DNA from: Mycobacterium sp. URHB0044
GTDB taxonomy: Bacteria > Actinomycetota > Actinomycetes > Mycobacteriales > Mycobacteriaceae
Assembly (NCBI RefSeq): GCF_000620625.1
Contig: NZ_JIAW01000003.1
Coordinates: 310,001-374,000, forward strand
Reading direction: 5' to 3'
Length of the DNA stretch: 64,000 nt
Shown in pieces: positions 21,247 through 30,340 of the stretch (positions within the stretch are counted from its first letter, which is position 1; each line of letters starts with the position of its first letter). Below the pieces are notes generated by a model. That model searched no databases, had not been told where the DNA came from, and was given only the letters and a program-made list of their open reading frames with translations. The position numbers and the translations under genes were made by a program.

Positions 21247-22793
21247 CTCCGGATGTCGTACCCGTCGTCATCGTCGGCGCCGGGCCGACTGGCGTCACAG
21301 CGGCTACTTTGCTTGCCGATTACGGCATTTCAAGTCTCGTCCTCGACCGGTGGGACGGGGTGTACCCGCAACCCCGCGCGGTGCATCTCGACGACGAGAT
21401 CTACCGCCTCCTCGCGCGCATCGGCGTGGCCGAGGAGTTCGCCGCAATCTCCCGGCCCGCGCTCGGCCTGCGATTGCTCGACCGCGAGCTACGTGTACTA
21501 GCCGAATTTCACCGTGCCCCAGGCGAAAGTGTGCACGGCTTTCCCCAGGCGAACATGTTCGACCAACCCGAACTGGAAGCGCTGCTACGCAACAACGTGA
21601 AGACACGGTCCAACGTGCAGGTTCGGGGCAATTCGGAAGTCACCGGCATCACCCAGCACGAACCAGGTCGCGTCCGGGTGACGTTCGCCGATCGGCTGAC
21701 GGGCGAGCAGCACGTCGTCGACGCCGGCTATGTTCTCGGTTGCGACGGGGCCAACAGCATCGTGCGTTCGTCCATCGGGGTGGGGATGGAGGATCTGCGG
21801 TTCGAGCAGCGGTGGCTGGTGGCCGACGTGGTCACCGAGGCCGAGTTGGACCAGTGGGACGGCGTGCACCAGGTGTGCAATCCGGACCGCGCCGCGACGT
21901 ACATGCGGATCGGACCGAGTCGATACCGCTGGGAGTTCCGGCTGTTACCAAACGAAACCGCCGACGTTTACGGCACGCACGGAGCCCTTCACGGGCTGAT
22001 TGCGCCTTGGGTCAAGGACATACCCGACAACGACCTCGAGGTGGTGCGGATCACCGAGTACACGTTTCGCGCGCAGATCGCCGAGCGATGGCGGGATCGG
22101 AACGTCTTTCTGCTTGGCGATGCCGCCCATCTCACACCGCCGTTCATCGGGCAGGGCATGGGGGCGGGACTTCGCGATGCAATGAACCTCGCCTGGAAAC
22201 TGGCAGGTGTGATCACGGGTGACTTCCCCGCGAGTGTGCTGGATACCTACGAGCAGGAGCGAAAGCCGCACGCTCGCACGATGATCCGCCTTGCTCTCGG
22301 AATCGGATGGGCGATGACCGCGGGCGGCCGGTTCGGCAGCGCCGTCAGGCGCACCGTTGCTCCGCGTTTGCATCTCATTCCCGGCCTGCGGGCGAAGATC
22401 GTCACCGGCAGGACACCTGCGCTGCGCCGATCGGCGTCGGTGCTCAAACGTCGCATGCCGGGGCAGTTGGCGGGCACGCTGTGCCCGAATCCCGTATTGG
22501 GCGACGGTGCCCGGCTGGACACGTTGCTGGGCAACGGGTTCGGCGTCGTGACCACCGTCCGGCCGACACCGTCCGAGCGCGCCCTGCTCACCGAACGCGG
22601 CGTCGTCGTGCACGTCACCGAACGGGGCAGCGAACTGGAGAGGTGGTTGCGCCGCAGTCGTGCCACCGTCGCCGTCGTCCGACCCGACCGCACCGTCATG
22701 TGTGCGGGCCGAAGCGTGGGTGTTCTGTGCGGGCTCGTCCCCCGGTTTCGCGGCGCTACTCAGGCGGCGAGCACGGCGTCCAGCGCCGAGTAG
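21243..22793 (+). CDS. FAD-dependent aromatic hydroxylase (MhpA-like)
   Basis: 516 residues from GTG 21243 (GTGA overlap with the previous stop). A class A flavoprotein monooxygenase: FAD-binding [11 protein letters not shown] at residues 10-20, the GCDGANS motif near 165, and the GD motif [20 protein letters not shown] around residue 290. It resembles 3-(3-hydroxyphenyl)propionate hydroxylases, which put a second hydroxyl ortho to the first and so make the catechol for the dioxygenase. The C-terminal thioredoxin-like tail common in this group is present. Its last 34 bases overlap the convergent purQ gene. Confidence 0.92.
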   Translation: MTPDVVPVVIVGAGPTGVTAATLLADYGISSLVLDRWDGVYPQPRAVHLDDEIYRLLARIGVAEEFAAISRPALGLRLLDRELRVLAEFHRAPGESVHGFPQANMFDQPELEALLRNNVKTRSNVQVRGNSEVTGITQHEPGRVRVTFADRLTGEQHVVDAGYVLGCDGANSIVRSSIGVGMEDLRFEQRWLVADVVTEAELDQWDGVHQVCNPDRAATYMRIGPSRYRWEFRLLPNETADVYGTHGALHGLIAPWVKDIPDNDLEVVRITEYTFRAQIAERWRDRNVFLLGDAAHLTPPFIGQGMGAGLRDAMNLAWKLAGVITGDFPASVLDTYEQERKPHARTMIRLALGIGWAMTAGGRFGSAVRRTVAPRLHLIPGLRAKIVTGRTPALRRSASVLKRRMPGQLAGTLCPNPVLGDGARLDTLLGNGFGVVTTVRPTPSERALLTERGVVVHVTERGSELERWLRRSRATVAVVRPDRTVMCAGRSVGVLCGLVPRFRGATQAASTASSAE

Positions 22794-23434
22794 AACAGCC
22801 CCAGCCCGTCGTCGGACGGCCCGGTGAGCGCCTCGGTGGCGTGCTCGGGGTGCGGCATCAAGCCGACCACGCGGCCATTGGCCGAGCTGATGCCCGCGAT
22901 GTTGCGCATCGAGCCGTTGGGGTTGTCGCGGTAGCGGAACACCACGCGGCCGTCGCCCTCGAGTTCGTCGAGCACGTCTTCGGTTGCGACATAGCGACCC
23001 TCACCCGACTTCAGCGGCACCAGCAGGTCGGCGCCGACCTCGTAGCGCGTCGTCCACGCCGACGAATTCGACACGACCTCGAGCCACAGGTCCTTGCAGA
23101 CGAAGTGCAGCCCGGCGTTGCGGGTCAGCGCCCCGGGCAGCAGGCCCGCCTCGCACAACACCTGAAAACCGTTGCAAATCCCCAAGACCGGCAATCCGCG
23201 GCCGGCGGCGTCGATGACCTCGCCCATCACCGGCGCGAACTTCGCGATGGCGCCGCAGCGCAGGTAGTCGCCGTAGGAGAAGCCGCCGGGGACGACGACC
23301 GCGTCGACGCCCTTCAGATCGGCGTCGGCGTGCCACAGGTTGACCGGTTCGGCGCCTGCGAGCCGCACCGCACGCGCCGCATCCACGTCGTCGAGCGTGC
23401 CGGGGAAGGTGATGACGCCGACGCGCGCACTCAC
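22760..23434 (-). CDS. purQ: PurQ, FGAM synthase glutaminase subunit
   Basis: 224 residues, class I glutamine amidotransferase that feeds ammonia to PurL. The nucleophile is Cys87 in [12 protein letters not shown]; the His-Glu pair is in [25 protein letters not shown] forms the oxyanion region. It starts inside the end of purS (4-base GTGA-type overlap), so the two are co-translated. The 3' end overlaps the inserted hydroxylase gene by 34 bases in convergent orientation. Identification is secure. Confidence 0.98.
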   Translation of the reverse strand: MSARVGVITFPGTLDDVDAARAVRLAGAEPVNLWHADADLKGVDAVVVPGGFSYGDYLRCGAIAKFAPVMGEVIDAAGRGLPVLGICNGFQVLCEAGLLPGALTRNAGLHFVCKDLWLEVVSNSSAWTTRYEVGADLLVPLKSGEGRYVATEDVLDELEGDGRVVFRYRDNPNGSMRNIAGISSANGRVVGLMPHPEHATEALTGPSDDGLGLFYSALDAVLAA

Positions 23435-23682
23435 TGCGGATCTCCCGCAGGTTCGCGGGTGACCGTCCAGTCCTCGATCACGGTGTTGGCGAGCAGGGAC
23501 TCGGCGATCTCGGCGACGGTGTCGTCGGCGACGTCGTCGGCCACCTCGAGCTCGAAGCGCTTGCCCTGCCTGACATCGGAGATGCCTGCCACGCCGAGGC
23601 GGCCGAGCGCCCCAACGATCGCCTGGCCCTGCGGATCGAGGATTTCGGCCTTCGGCATCACGTGCACTACGACACGGGCCAC
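23431..23682 (-). CDS. purS: PurS, FGAM synthase small subunit
   Basis: 83 residues, the normal size. PurS bridges PurL and PurQ in the bacterial three-protein FGAM synthase and helps channel ammonia. The conserved [20 protein letters not shown] start and [15 protein letters not shown] core are clear. First gene of the purS-purQ pair; the promoter should lie in 23683-23747 together with the 3' end of the neighbouring secreted-protein gene. Confidence 0.97.
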   Translation of the reverse strand: MARVVVHVMPKAEILDPQGQAIVGALGRLGVAGISDVRQGKRFELEVADDVADDTVAEIAESLLANTVIEDWTVTREPAGDPQ

Positions 23683-23747
23683 GCGCGCTCCTTAAGTCTG
23701 ACGAATCAACCGGCGCCCACTCTACCGGCGGTGACGACTGCCGCGAG

Positions 23748-24422
23748 TCACCGGCACGAGCGGGCGTACGCCGCGCACAGCGGGGCGGCCAGCGCGTCGA
23801 AGATCACCGGATCGGGCGTCGAGCGCCACGGCACCGCCTGCGGCAACGCCGTCCACATCGCCAACTCGACGAGCGTGCCGCTGCGGGCGTCGACCAGCAG
23901 GTATTCGCGCAACACCTCCTGGCCCGGGCTGCTGATGACCGCGGCCACCGTGCCGGGCTGCTCGGTGGTGATCGACGGCGACGTCCGCGGCGACGTCACT
24001 CCGCAGTCCCTCAGCCGACCGAGCGCGGTCTGCAGCACCGCGTCGGCCGTCTGCCCCGACTGCCAGGCGTCGCCGCGCCAGTGCAGCACCTGCACCTGAA
24101 GTTGCCACTGCCCAATGGGCTGAGTCACCTGGGCCATGGCGGCGACGGCGTAGGTGCGCGGATCCGCCCCGACCGGCGGTGACGCGCACGTCTGCTCGAA
24201 GCGGAACGTCGGCGCTGGCGCGCTCGTCGCCAGCCCGGCCAGACCCGGCCACCGGTAGACGTCGGCGAGCGGCACGTCACCCGGCGCGATCCAGGCCGAA
24301 TCGGGGATGCCGTCGCAGAACGGCGGGCAGTTGCCCGGCCCGGCGAGGGCGGGCGCCGTCGCGCAGAGCACCCCGCTGATGGTCCCGCAGACCACCAACG
24401 CCGACGCGAAGATCATTCGCAC
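23748..24422 (-). CDS. Secreted protein of unknown function
   Basis: About 224 residues from GTG 24422 (ATG 24416 is equally possible). The signal peptide is [20 protein letters not shown] with cleavage near PALAG. The mature part starts [20 protein letters not shown] and has several cysteines (CPPFC, the Cys in [15 protein letters not shown], and the final AYARSC) likely to form disulfides outside the cell. A central ATP-independent fold like mycobacterial exported proteins is probable, but I recognise no family. Divergent from the metallo-hydrolase gene, 42 bases apart. Confidence 0.75.
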   Translation of the reverse strand: MRMIFASALVVCGTISGVLCATAPALAGPGNCPPFCDGIPDSAWIAPGDVPLADVYRWPGLAGLATSAPAPTFRFEQTCASPPVGADPRTYAVAAMAQVTQPIGQWQLQVQVLHWRGDAWQSGQTADAVLQTALGRLRDCGVTSPRTSPSITTEQPGTVAAVISSPGQEVLREYLLVDARSGTLVELAMWTALPQAVPWRSTPDPVIFDALAAPLCAAYARSCR

Positions 24423-24464
24423 GTCGCACCCCCCGCCACGCCCAATGCGCGCCACAATATAGGT

Positions 24465-25118
24465 ATGCAGCTCACGCACTTCGGACATTCATGCCTGCTC
24501 GCGCGTTTTCCTGACGAATCGGGCACCGATACGACGGTGTTGTTCGATCCCGGCAATTTTTCGCACGGATTCGAGGGCATTACCGGGTTGTCCGCGATCC
24601 TCGTCACGCATCAGCATCCCGACCATGCGGACACCGCACGCCTGCCCGCGCTGATCGAGGCCAATCCGCAGGCCGCGCTGTACGCCGATCCGCAGACGGC
24701 CGCCCAGCTCGGCGACCCATGGACGGCAGTTCGGGTCGGCGACGAGTTCAGCATCGGGCACCTGTCCGTCCGCGGGGTCGGCGGACGCCACGCGGTGATC
24801 CACCCCGAGATTCCGGTGATCGACAACATCTCCTACCTCGTCGGCGACGGCGTGCACGCAGCCCGGCTGATGCATCCCGGCGATGCGCTGTTCGCGCCGG
24901 GCGAGCCGGTCGACGTGCTGGCCGTGCCTGCCGCCGCCCCGTGGATGAAGATCTCCGAGGCGGTGGACTACCTGCGCGCGGTGGCGCCGACCCGCGCGGT
25001 GCCCATCCACCAGGGGATCATCGATCCCGGCGCCCGCGGCATCTACTACGGACGCCTGTCCGAGATGACCGACACCGACTTCCAGGTGCTCGACCCCGAG
25101 AACGGTACGGAGTTCTAG
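24465..25118 (+). CDS. Metallo-beta-lactamase-fold hydrolase (UlaG-like, Rv0786c-type)
   Basis: 217 residues. The metal motif HxHxDH appears as THQHPDHAD; an early His is in LTHFGHSCLL and the later ligand region is DGVHAARLMHPGDALF. The compact form without extra domains matches UlaG-like hydrolases (lactonases, phosphodiesterases). Corresponds by order and length to Rv0786c. The natural substrate is unknown. Convergent with the FAD dehydrogenase, 7 bases between stops. Confidence 0.88.
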   Translation: MQLTHFGHSCLLARFPDESGTDTTVLFDPGNFSHGFEGITGLSAILVTHQHPDHADTARLPALIEANPQAALYADPQTAAQLGDPWTAVRVGDEFSIGHLSVRGVGGRHAVIHPEIPVIDNISYLVGDGVHAARLMHPGDALFAPGEPVDVLAVPAAAPWMKISEAVDYLRAVAPTRAVPIHQGIIDPGARGIYYGRLSEMTDTDFQVLDPENGTEF

Positions 25119-25125
25119 TGCGCGG

Positions 25126-26772
25126 CTAGGCGGTGTCGCGTGCGGCGGCGCGCCCAGCGGCGCGGCCCGAGAACACGCAGCCGCCGAGGAAGGTGCCCTC
25201 CAGCGAGCGGTAACCGTGCACCCCGCCGCCGCCGAAGCCGGCAGCCTCGCCCGCGGCGTACAGGCCGTCGAACACCGTGGCATCCGGCTTCAGCACCCGC
25301 GCGTCGAGGTCGGTTTCTAGTCCGCCCAACGACTTTCGCGTCAGGATGTGCAGTTTGACCGCGATCAGCGGGCCGGCCTTCGGGTCGGTGATTCGGTGCG
25401 GAGCGACGACGCGCGTGAAGCGTTCGGCGAGGTAGTTGCGCGCCCCGCGGATGGCGGTCACCTGGCTGTCCTTGGTGAACTTGTTGGCCACTTCGCGGTC
25501 GCGGGCGGTCACCTCGGCCTCGACCGTGGCGTAGTCCAGCGGCTCCACGTCGGGCACGTCGTTCATCTTGGACACCAAGTCCCGCAAGGAGTTTGCGGTG
25601 ACGAAGTCGACCCCGCGGTCCACGAAGCGCTGCACGGGGGCCGGCGCGCCCGGCCTGACCCTGGCCAGCACCTCCCGCACGCTGCGGCCGGTCAGGTCCG
25701 GATTCTGCTCCTGACCCGACAGCCCGAACTCCTTCTCGATGATCCTGGCGTTGAGCACGAACCAGGTGTAGTCGTGGCCCGTCTGCGCGATGTACTCCAG
25801 CGTGCCGAGGGTGTCGAACCCGGGGTAAAGCGGTGCGGGCAGGCGCTTTCCGGTCGCATCGAGCCACAGCGAAGACGGCCCTGGCAGGATCCGGATGCCG
25901 TGCATGGGCCAGATCGGGTCGTAGTTGGTGATGCCCTCGGTGTAGTGCCACATCCGGTCGGCGTTGATCACGCGAGCGCCCGCGGACTCACTGATCTGCA
26001 TCATCCGGCCATCGACGTACGCGGGCACGCCGCTGAGCAACTGCTCCGGCACCCGTCCCATCCGGGGCGGCCAATTCTTGCGCACCAGGTCGTGGTTGCC
26101 GCCGATGCCACCGCTGGCGACGATCACGGCCGATGCACGGAAGTCGAACTCTCCCACGGCAGTTCGGGAGGACGCGACACCGCGGGCGGCCGACGTCGGC
26201 TCGAGTACCGCGCCGCGGACACCGGTCACCGCACCACCCTCGACCACCAGCTCGTCGACGCGGTGGCGGTGCGCGAAGCGGACCTTGGGGCCTGCGGCCA
26301 GCAGCCGTCGGGCGAAGATGTCGACGATGGCTGGCCCGGTGCCCCACGTGATGTGAAAGCGCGGCACCGAGTTGCCGTGCCCGCGGGCGTCGTATCCGCC
26401 CCGCTCGGCCCAGCCGACGAGCGCGAACGTCTGCAGTCCGCGCTCCCGTAACCAGCTGCGCTTCTCGCCAGCGGCGAAGTCGACGTACGCGTGCGCCCAC
26501 TGGCGGGGCCAGTGGTCCTCGGGCCGGTCGAACCCGGCGGTGCCGAGCCAGTCCTGCAACGCCAGCTCGTGACTGTCGTGGATGCCGACCCTGCGCTGTT
26601 CGGGACTGTCGACGAAGAACAGCCCGCCGAACGACCAGAACGCCTGCCCGCCCAGGTTCGCCGCGTTCTCCTGGTCGACGATCAGGACCGACCGGCCGCG
26701 GTCGATTACCTCGCATGCGGCGACCAGTCCCGCGAGCCCCGCTCCCACCACGATGACGTCAGCATCAGCCAT
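25126..26772 (-). CDS. FAD-binding dehydrogenase (KstD/fumarate reductase-like flavoprotein, Rv0785-type)
   Basis: 548 residues. FAD-binding DVIVVGAGLAGLVAACEV at residues 4-21, with the adenine-ribose Asp in SVLIVDQE. The C-terminal half has GGLETDLDARVL and LYAAGEAAGFGGGGVHGYRS, typical of the succinate dehydrogenase/3-ketosteroid dehydrogenase superfamily. In such enzymes the substrate domain removes or adds hydride at C-C bonds. Its position equals Rv0785. Steroid action is possible but not shown by the sequence. Confidence 0.88.
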   Translation of the reverse strand: MADADVIVVGAGLAGLVAACEVIDRGRSVLIVDQENAANLGGQAFWSFGGLFFVDSPEQRRVGIHDSHELALQDWLGTAGFDRPEDHWPRQWAHAYVDFAAGEKRSWLRERGLQTFALVGWAERGGYDARGHGNSVPRFHITWGTGPAIVDIFARRLLAAGPKVRFAHRHRVDELVVEGGAVTGVRGAVLEPTSAARGVASSRTAVGEFDFRASAVIVASGGIGGNHDLVRKNWPPRMGRVPEQLLSGVPAYVDGRMMQISESAGARVINADRMWHYTEGITNYDPIWPMHGIRILPGPSSLWLDATGKRLPAPLYPGFDTLGTLEYIAQTGHDYTWFVLNARIIEKEFGLSGQEQNPDLTGRSVREVLARVRPGAPAPVQRFVDRGVDFVTANSLRDLVSKMNDVPDVEPLDYATVEAEVTARDREVANKFTKDSQVTAIRGARNYLAERFTRVVAPHRITDPKAGPLIAVKLHILTRKSLGGLETDLDARVLKPDATVFDGLYAAGEAAGFGGGGVHGYRSLEGTFLGGCVFSGRAAGRAAARDTA

Positions 26773-26797
26773 GAGATGCCACGTTAGCCGTCACGGG

Positions 26798-27502
26798 TCA
26801 GGCGGCGTCCGTCAATGCCGGCTTGGGTGCCCAGCGGTACACGGCGGGCGCGCACCGATGCATGAGGGCGAGGTCGATGGCGTCGAGCAGCGCCTGGCGC
26901 GGGCCCGGCTTGTGCAGCTGCTTGGCGGATACCGCGAGGCGCAGGGTGCCGGAGCGGCGGGCGGTGCGCTCGGCCGCGAGCACCAGAGTCCGACACCACC
27001 ACGGCTCGGTGAGGAAGCCTTCGCCGATGCCGAGCACGCGCGACCGGACCGTCGTCTGACGCACCAAGTCGGTGACCCCGCCGATGCCGGCAACGAGACG
27101 GAAGCCGTTGCGCGGCAACGCAATCATCGCGCCCTGCGACACCGTCCAGCCGGGTGCGGCGAACAGCCGGGTGCGAAGGCCGACGTGTTCGAGGACGCGG
27201 TCGGCGCCCATCAGGCGCAGGTTGGCCTCGTGCGCGGGCAGCGTCGCGAATTCGCCGCGGCGCTTCTTGGTGGCCGCCTCGTCGTAGCCGTGCAGGACCA
27301 CGGCGTCACCGGCGGCGCGGCGCTGCCGCAGCCATTCGACGGTCGCCCGATCGGCGTCGAGCCGGTAGCCGCCCTTGAGCCGCGGCGCCACCAGCAGTGA
27401 CACCGGCACCCGACGGGCCTCAAGCTCGCTACGGAAGGCGTCGACGTCGTCGATCGTCGCGTCCTTGATCCCGGAGATCGAGACGATCAGTTCTCCAGCC
27501 AC
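26798..27502 (-). CDS. DUF2334-like polysaccharide-deacetylase-fold protein (Rv0784-type)
   Basis: 234 residues. Starts ELIVSISGIKDATIDDVDAF; the next segment, VPVSLLVAPRLKGGYRL, is the first strand pair of the NodB/DUF2334 barrel, and VVLHGYDEAA carries the histidine found where deacetylases bind metal. FAAPGWTVSQGAM is the substrate-loop region. No signal peptide is seen, so it would act in the cytoplasm. The enzymatic activity of this family is not well established. It lies 25 bases before the FAD dehydrogenase and is probably co-transcribed with it. Confidence 0.78.
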   Translation of the reverse strand: MAGELIVSISGIKDATIDDVDAFRSELEARRVPVSLLVAPRLKGGYRLDADRATVEWLRQRRAAGDAVVLHGYDEAATKKRRGEFATLPAHEANLRLMGADRVLEHVGLRTRLFAAPGWTVSQGAMIALPRNGFRLVAGIGGVTDLVRQTTVRSRVLGIGEGFLTEPWWCRTLVLAAERTARRSGTLRLAVSAKQLHKPGPRQALLDAIDLALMHRCAPAVYRWAPKPALTDAA

Positions 27503-27571
27503 CCCCGCAGTATGGCAACGCCAGGTGTCTCAACGGTTTACGACACGTGCGCGGGAGTTGACGATCCGGTG

Positions 27572-28066
27572 TTACCCAGGCAGGACGGCCTCGATGGCGC
27601 CGATGACCTCGGGGGCGTCGGGCTCGGTGCGCGGACGGAACCGGTTGACCACCTGGCCACCGGGCGCCAGCAGGAACTTCTCGAAGTTCCACTGCACGTC
27701 GCCTGCCTCGCCGTCGGCGTCGGCGGCCTTGGTCAACTCGGCGTACAGCGGGTGCCGATCCGGGCCGTTGACGTCGGTCTTGGCCAGCAGCGGGAACGTC
27801 ACGCCGTAGGTGGTCGAGCAGAACGTCTGAATCTCCTCGGCGGTGCCCGGCTCCTGGCCCATGAACTGGTTGCAGGGCACCCCGACCACCGCCAAACCGC
27901 GGTCGCCGTAGTCCTGTGCCAGCTTCTCCAGCGCGGCGTATTGCGGCGTCAGGCCGCACTTGGAGGCGACGTTGACCACCAGGACCGCGCGGTCGGCGTA
28001 CTCGGCCAGCGTGGTGAGCTCGCCGGAGAGCGTGGTCAGGGCGATGTCGGTCACGGGCTGCGTCAT
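27572..28066 (-). CDS. Glutathione peroxidase-family thiol peroxidase
   Basis: 164 residues from ATG 28066. Thioredoxin fold with the peroxidatic Cys37 in NVASKCGLTPQY and the other tetrad residues in CNQFMGQEPG (Gln) and QWNFEKFLL (Trp, Asn). Mycobacteria lack glutathione, so family members of this type use thioredoxin as reductant. A second cysteine, in VVGVPCNQF, could form the resolving disulfide. Monocistronic, divergent from the MFS exporter. Confidence 0.92.
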   Translation of the reverse strand: MTQPVTDIALTTLSGELTTLAEYADRAVLVVNVASKCGLTPQYAALEKLAQDYGDRGLAVVGVPCNQFMGQEPGTAEEIQTFCSTTYGVTFPLLAKTDVNGPDRHPLYAELTKAADADGEAGDVQWNFEKFLLAPGGQVVNRFRPRTEPDAPEVIGAIEAVLPG

Positions 28067-28129
28067 GTGCGTGACGCTACCGGGGGTAGAAGTCGTTTGG
28101 CAGGCTAGGTAACGGGAAACCCGCGGGCC

Positions 28130-29707
28130 ATGGTTCATCACACCGACAATCCGACGGACGTCGCGCCCGACGAGTACCCGGAGAACCTGGACGCCGGTCT
28201 GCTGAAGATCGCGGGTGTCTGCGTGCTCGCCGCGGTGATGGCGATCCTCGACACCACCGTCGTCAGCGTCGCGCAACGCACGTTCATCACCGAATTCGAG
28301 ACCACCCAGGCCGTCGTGGCCTGGACCATGACGGCGTACACGCTGGCGCTGGCCACCGTCATCCCGTTGACTGGCTGGGCCGCCGACAGGTTCGGCACCA
28401 AGCGGCTGTTCATGGCGTCGGTGTTCTTCTTCACGCTGGGCTCGCTGCTGTGCGCGATGGCGCCCAACATCACGATGCTCGTCGCCTTCCGCGTGATCCA
28501 GGGCCTCGGTGGCGGCATGTTGATGCCGTTGACGTTCACGATCCTGACCCGGGAGGCGGGACCGAAACGGCTCGGCCGGCTGATGGCGGTGCTGGGCATC
28601 CCGATGCTGCTCGGTCCCATGGGAGGGCCGATCCTCGGCGGCTGGTTGATCGACTCGTTCAGCTGGCCGTGGATCTTCCTGATCAACCTGCCGATCGGCC
28701 TGCTCGCACTGGTGCTCGCATTTGTCGTCTTCCGCAGGGACGAGCCGCAGCCGTCGGAGGCGTTCGACGTCGTCGGCGTGCTGTTGCTCTCCCCCGGATT
28801 GGCGAGCTTCCTCTACGGCGTCTCGTCGATACCCGGTCGCGGCACGGCGGCCGACCCGCACGTCTACGTCCCCGCCGCGATCGGCCTGGTGCTGATCGTC
28901 GGATTCGTCTTCCACGCGCTGTTCCGCACCGACCATCCGCTGATCGACCTGCGACTGTTCAAGAACCGGGTCGTCGCGCTGGCCAACGCCACGATGGTGC
29001 TGTTCGCCATCGCGTTCTTCGGCGCCGGCCTGCTGTTCCCGAGTTATTTCCAGCAGCTCTTGGGCCAGACGCCGCTGCAGTCCGGCGTGCACCTCATCCC
29101 GCAGGGGCTCGGCGCGATGCTCACGATGCCGATCGCCGGCCGGATCATGGACAAGCGCGGGCCCGGCTGGGTGGTGCTCGTCGGCATCACGGTGATCGCG
29201 ATCGGCATGGGCACGTTCGCCTACGGCGTCAGCCAGCACTACGCGTACGCGCCGGTGCTGATGATCGGCCTTGCGGTCATGGGAATGGGCATGGGCTGCA
29301 CGATGATGCCGGTGTCGGGTGCCGCGGTGCAGGCGCTCGGTCCGCACCAGGTGGCCCGCGGATCCACGCTGATCAACGTCAACCAGCAGGTCGCCGGTGC
29401 GATCGGCAGCGCGCTGATGTCGGTGATCCTGACCAGCCAGTTCAACGCCAGCTCATACGTCTCGGCGGCGAATCGGGCCGCGGGCATGCGTGAGGAGGCG
29501 GCCAGAACCGGCGTACCGCCCGACCCGTCGCGCCTGCCGCCGCAGGTGCTGCAGCCGGACTTCATGTCGCGGGTGACCGACGATCTCGCGCACGCGTACA
29601 CCGTGGTGTTCGCGGTGGCGGTGGGCTTCGTGCTCGCGACGCTGATTCCGGCGGCGTTCCTGCCGAAGAAGCGGGCCGAGGGCCCGACTCCGATGGTGGC
29701 GCCCTAA
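28130..29707 (+). CDS. MFS drug exporter, DHA2 (EmrB/QacA, 14-helix) family
   Basis: 525 residues with 14 predicted membrane helices. Motif A-like DRFGTKRLF follows helix 2; motif C is in the fifth helix (GIPMLLGPMGGPILGGWLID); the DTTVVSVAQ start of helix 1 is a signature of DHA2 transporters. It uses the proton gradient to pump hydrophobic compounds out. The position matches Rv0783c (emrB). Its stop overlaps by four bases the stop of the convergent TetR gene 29704-30258, which may be its regulator. Confidence 0.92.
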   Translation: MVHHTDNPTDVAPDEYPENLDAGLLKIAGVCVLAAVMAILDTTVVSVAQRTFITEFETTQAVVAWTMTAYTLALATVIPLTGWAADRFGTKRLFMASVFFFTLGSLLCAMAPNITMLVAFRVIQGLGGGMLMPLTFTILTREAGPKRLGRLMAVLGIPMLLGPMGGPILGGWLIDSFSWPWIFLINLPIGLLALVLAFVVFRRDEPQPSEAFDVVGVLLLSPGLASFLYGVSSIPGRGTAADPHVYVPAAIGLVLIVGFVFHALFRTDHPLIDLRLFKNRVVALANATMVLFAIAFFGAGLLFPSYFQQLLGQTPLQSGVHLIPQGLGAMLTMPIAGRIMDKRGPGWVVLVGITVIAIGMGTFAYGVSQHYAYAPVLMIGLAVMGMGMGCTMMPVSGAAVQALGPHQVARGSTLINVNQQVAGAIGSALMSVILTSQFNASSYVSAANRAAGMREEAARTGVPPDPSRLPPQVLQPDFMSRVTDDLAHAYTVVFAVAVGFVLATLIPAAFLPKKRAEGPTPMVAP

Positions 29708-30258
29708 CCGTCGAACAGGATCGTCGCCAGCCGCTCGATGGTGGCGATCGGGTCGCCCGTCCTGTCCACCGCATCGTTCAGCCACAGCAGCGAAAAGCCG
29801 TGCACCAGAGACCATGCCGCCAGTGCGGCGCCTTGCGGGTCGGTCTTGGCATGCGGGTCGCCGAGCGTTCCGACGCCCTGGTTGAGTTCGGCGCCCGCGG
29901 CCACGGCGGCAGCGACGAGGTCGGCGTCGGTGTCGTCGTAGAGGGACTTGTCGAACATCACGGCGTAGTGCCCGGGATGGTCGAGCGCGAACCGGACGTA
30001 GGCCTTGGCCGCGTCGATGAACCGGGGCCGCGCGTCGGTGAGCGCCTCGGCCAGCAGCCGGAACCCCTCGGTGGCCAACGCCGTGAACAGGCCGCGGCGG
30101 TCGGTGAAGTGATGCGCGGGCGCGGCGTGTGAGACGCCTGCCACCCGGGCCAGCTCGCGCAGCGATATCCCGTCGGCGCCGCGTTCGGCTACCAGGGTGG
30201 CGGCCTGGGCCAGGATCACGGCCTTGAGATCGCCGTGGTGATAGGAGTCCCGGCTCAT
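29704..30258 (-). CDS. TetR/AcrR regulator (WHG-type C-terminal domain)
   Basis: 184 residues from ATG 30258. The DNA-binding part is SRDSYHHGDLKAVILAQAAT, GISLRELARVAGVSHAAPAHHF, followed by the WHG-type ligand domain (AWSLVHGFSLLWLNDA). The usual recognition-helix Tyr-Tyr-His is Pro-Ala-His-His. Divergent from the DoxX gene; the intervening 82 bases contain an inverted repeat (30282-30325) likely to be its operator. It may also control the adjacent exporter. Confidence 0.9.
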   Translation of the reverse strand: MSRDSYHHGDLKAVILAQAATLVAERGADGISLRELARVAGVSHAAPAHHFTDRRGLFTALATEGFRLLAEALTDARPRFIDAAKAYVRFALDHPGHYAVMFDKSLYDDTDADLVAAAVAAGAELNQGVGTLGDPHAKTDPQGAALAAWSLVHGFSLLWLNDAVDRTGDPIATIERLATILFDG

Positions 30259-30280
30259 GGGCCCAGCATACCGCGGAATC

Positions 30281-30325
30281 TTGACAGTGGATAGATTGTG
30301 GGTACCGCTCATCTTGTCACTGTCT
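30281..30325. promoter_or_regulatory. Inverted repeat and promoter between TetR and DoxX genes
   Basis: TGACAGTG (30282-30289) and CACTGTCT (30318-30325) pair at seven of eight positions across 28 bases. TTGACA (30281-30286) overlaps the left half and could be the -35 for the plus-strand gene. TAAGGAG before ATG 30341 is its ribosome-binding site. Half-sites separated this way suggest two repressor dimers or a loop; spacing is wide for one dimer. Confidence 0.5.
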
Positions 30326-30340
30326 AGATAAGGAGCGTCC

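Noticed and set aside
27572..29347. Very long minus-strand open frame across the MFS gene joined to glutathione peroxidase
   Set aside because: Its N-terminal part is antisense to the MFS exporter and rich in His/Gln/Arg; the peroxidase starts at ATG 28066.
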